DNA from: Candidatus Cloacimonadota bacterium | Lineage (GTDB): Bacteria; Cloacimonadota; Cloacimonadia; Cloacimonadales; JAOZMQ01 | Direction of reading: 5' to 3' | NCBI GenBank assembly: GCA_029934195.1 | Contig: JAOZMQ010000170.1 | Coordinates: 1 to 6,613, forward strand | Length of the DNA stretch: 6,613 nucleotides | Part shown: positions 6,272 to 6,613 of the stretch, one piece after another | How the letters are laid out: each line of letters begins with the position of its first letter | Numbering within the stretch: the first letter of the stretch is position 1 | The notes under the pieces: generated by a model | Databases searched by the model: none | The model's input: the letters and a program-made list of their open reading frames with translations, nothing else | Told to the model about the DNA's origin: nothing | Position numbers and translations under genes: made by a program

Positions 6272-6353
6272 TATGAAGATAGATAATAAATTATTCTCTA
6301 ATTAATCTTTCTTCATTAACTTCACTTTCTTCATGCTTAAAAAGCCCTTTTGG
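6272..6353. repeat. Degenerate dispersed repeat A, copy 2
   Basis: This is the same element as 1-81, in the same orientation, about 6.27 kb away. TATGAAG, AATTAATCTTTCTTCAT, AACTTC and CTTCATG are shared exactly, with scattered substitutions between them. No terminal inverted repeats or target duplications are visible, so a mobile origin is not shown. Confidence 0.6.
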
Positions 6354-6552
6354 GGTCAAAAATTATATAATTATAAGTTGCATTTTTCTAAGTAAAATTT
6401 ACGCAAGGGAAAAATATTGCCTCTAAAAAACTACTGAATTATTATAACAATGAAATAAATTAATAATCTGAATTTTGATAAAACCATAAGAATTTTTTTC
6501 TTACTTTTTTGTTAATAGATGGAAATTATTTCCTTTAAAAACTATCTTGAGC
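6354..6552. other. AT-rich intergenic stretch with no recognised feature
   Basis: Neither strand shows an open reading frame of useful length, an RNA gene or a clear promoter here. The only local structure I see is a short palindrome GTAAAATTTAC, which is common by chance in DNA this AT-rich. Together with the flanking repeats and remnant it makes up the gene-poor right end of the window. Confidence 0.5.
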
Positions 6553-6612
6553 ACTAAATTCAGAACACCTGACCTCATAGATATTTTTCCCCGCTAATTC
6601 TCTAAATAGCTT
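6553..6612. repeat. Dispersed repeat B, copy 2
   Basis: This segment aligns with 5896-5954 in the same orientation and shares CAGAACACCTGA exactly. It reaches the end of the window, so its true right boundary is unknown. Confidence 0.55.
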
Positions 6613-6613
6613 A

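Noticed and set aside
1..6613. CRISPR array, tRNA, rRNA or insertion sequence
   Set aside because: No regularly spaced repeats, cloverleaf, ribosomal motifs, transposase frames or terminal inverted repeats were seen.

Overview
The window is AT-rich and comes from a diderm, flagellated bacterium. The first gene has a signal peptide and ends in a YPNP-type Ig-like sorting tail. Such tails are typical of Bacteroidota and related FCB-superphylum or candidate-phylum lineages (Cloacimonadota, Marinimicrobia, Calditrichota and similar). The flagellar genes argue against most Bacteroidota, so an FCB-type candidate phylum is my best guess; this placement is inference only.

Positions 1-190 are intergenic: a degenerate dispersed repeat (1-81) and then a sigma70-like promoter (157-186). 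Positions 198-456 hold a cobalamin (B12) riboswitch with an RBS-sequestering expression platform. It controls a single exported protein (457-1761) built from a seven-fold repeat that reads as a seven-bladed beta-propeller, followed by the sorting tail. A B12 riboswitch ahead of an exported seven-bladed propeller recalls BtuG of Bacteroides, a surface B12-capture protein, but here the attachment is a C-terminal sorting domain instead of a lipid anchor.

The propeller gene converges with a four-gene minus-strand operon (5797 down to 1915). Each transcript has its own intrinsic terminator, at 1779-1806 (+) and 1828-1854 (-). The operon order is fliD (filament cap), fliS (flagellin chaperone), a FlgM-like anti-sigma28 gene with a duplicated sigma-binding segment, and an unrecognised small protein with eight cysteines. 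A close match to the sigma28 (FliA) promoter consensus lies just upstream of fliD, so the operon appears to be a late flagellar operon that also encodes a feedback inhibitor of its own sigma factor. A sigma54-like site further upstream could provide a second, earlier promoter.

Positions 5845-6613 contain no convincing intact gene. They hold imperfect copies of two dispersed repeats (one shared with 1-81) and a frame-broken coding-like remnant on the minus strand.
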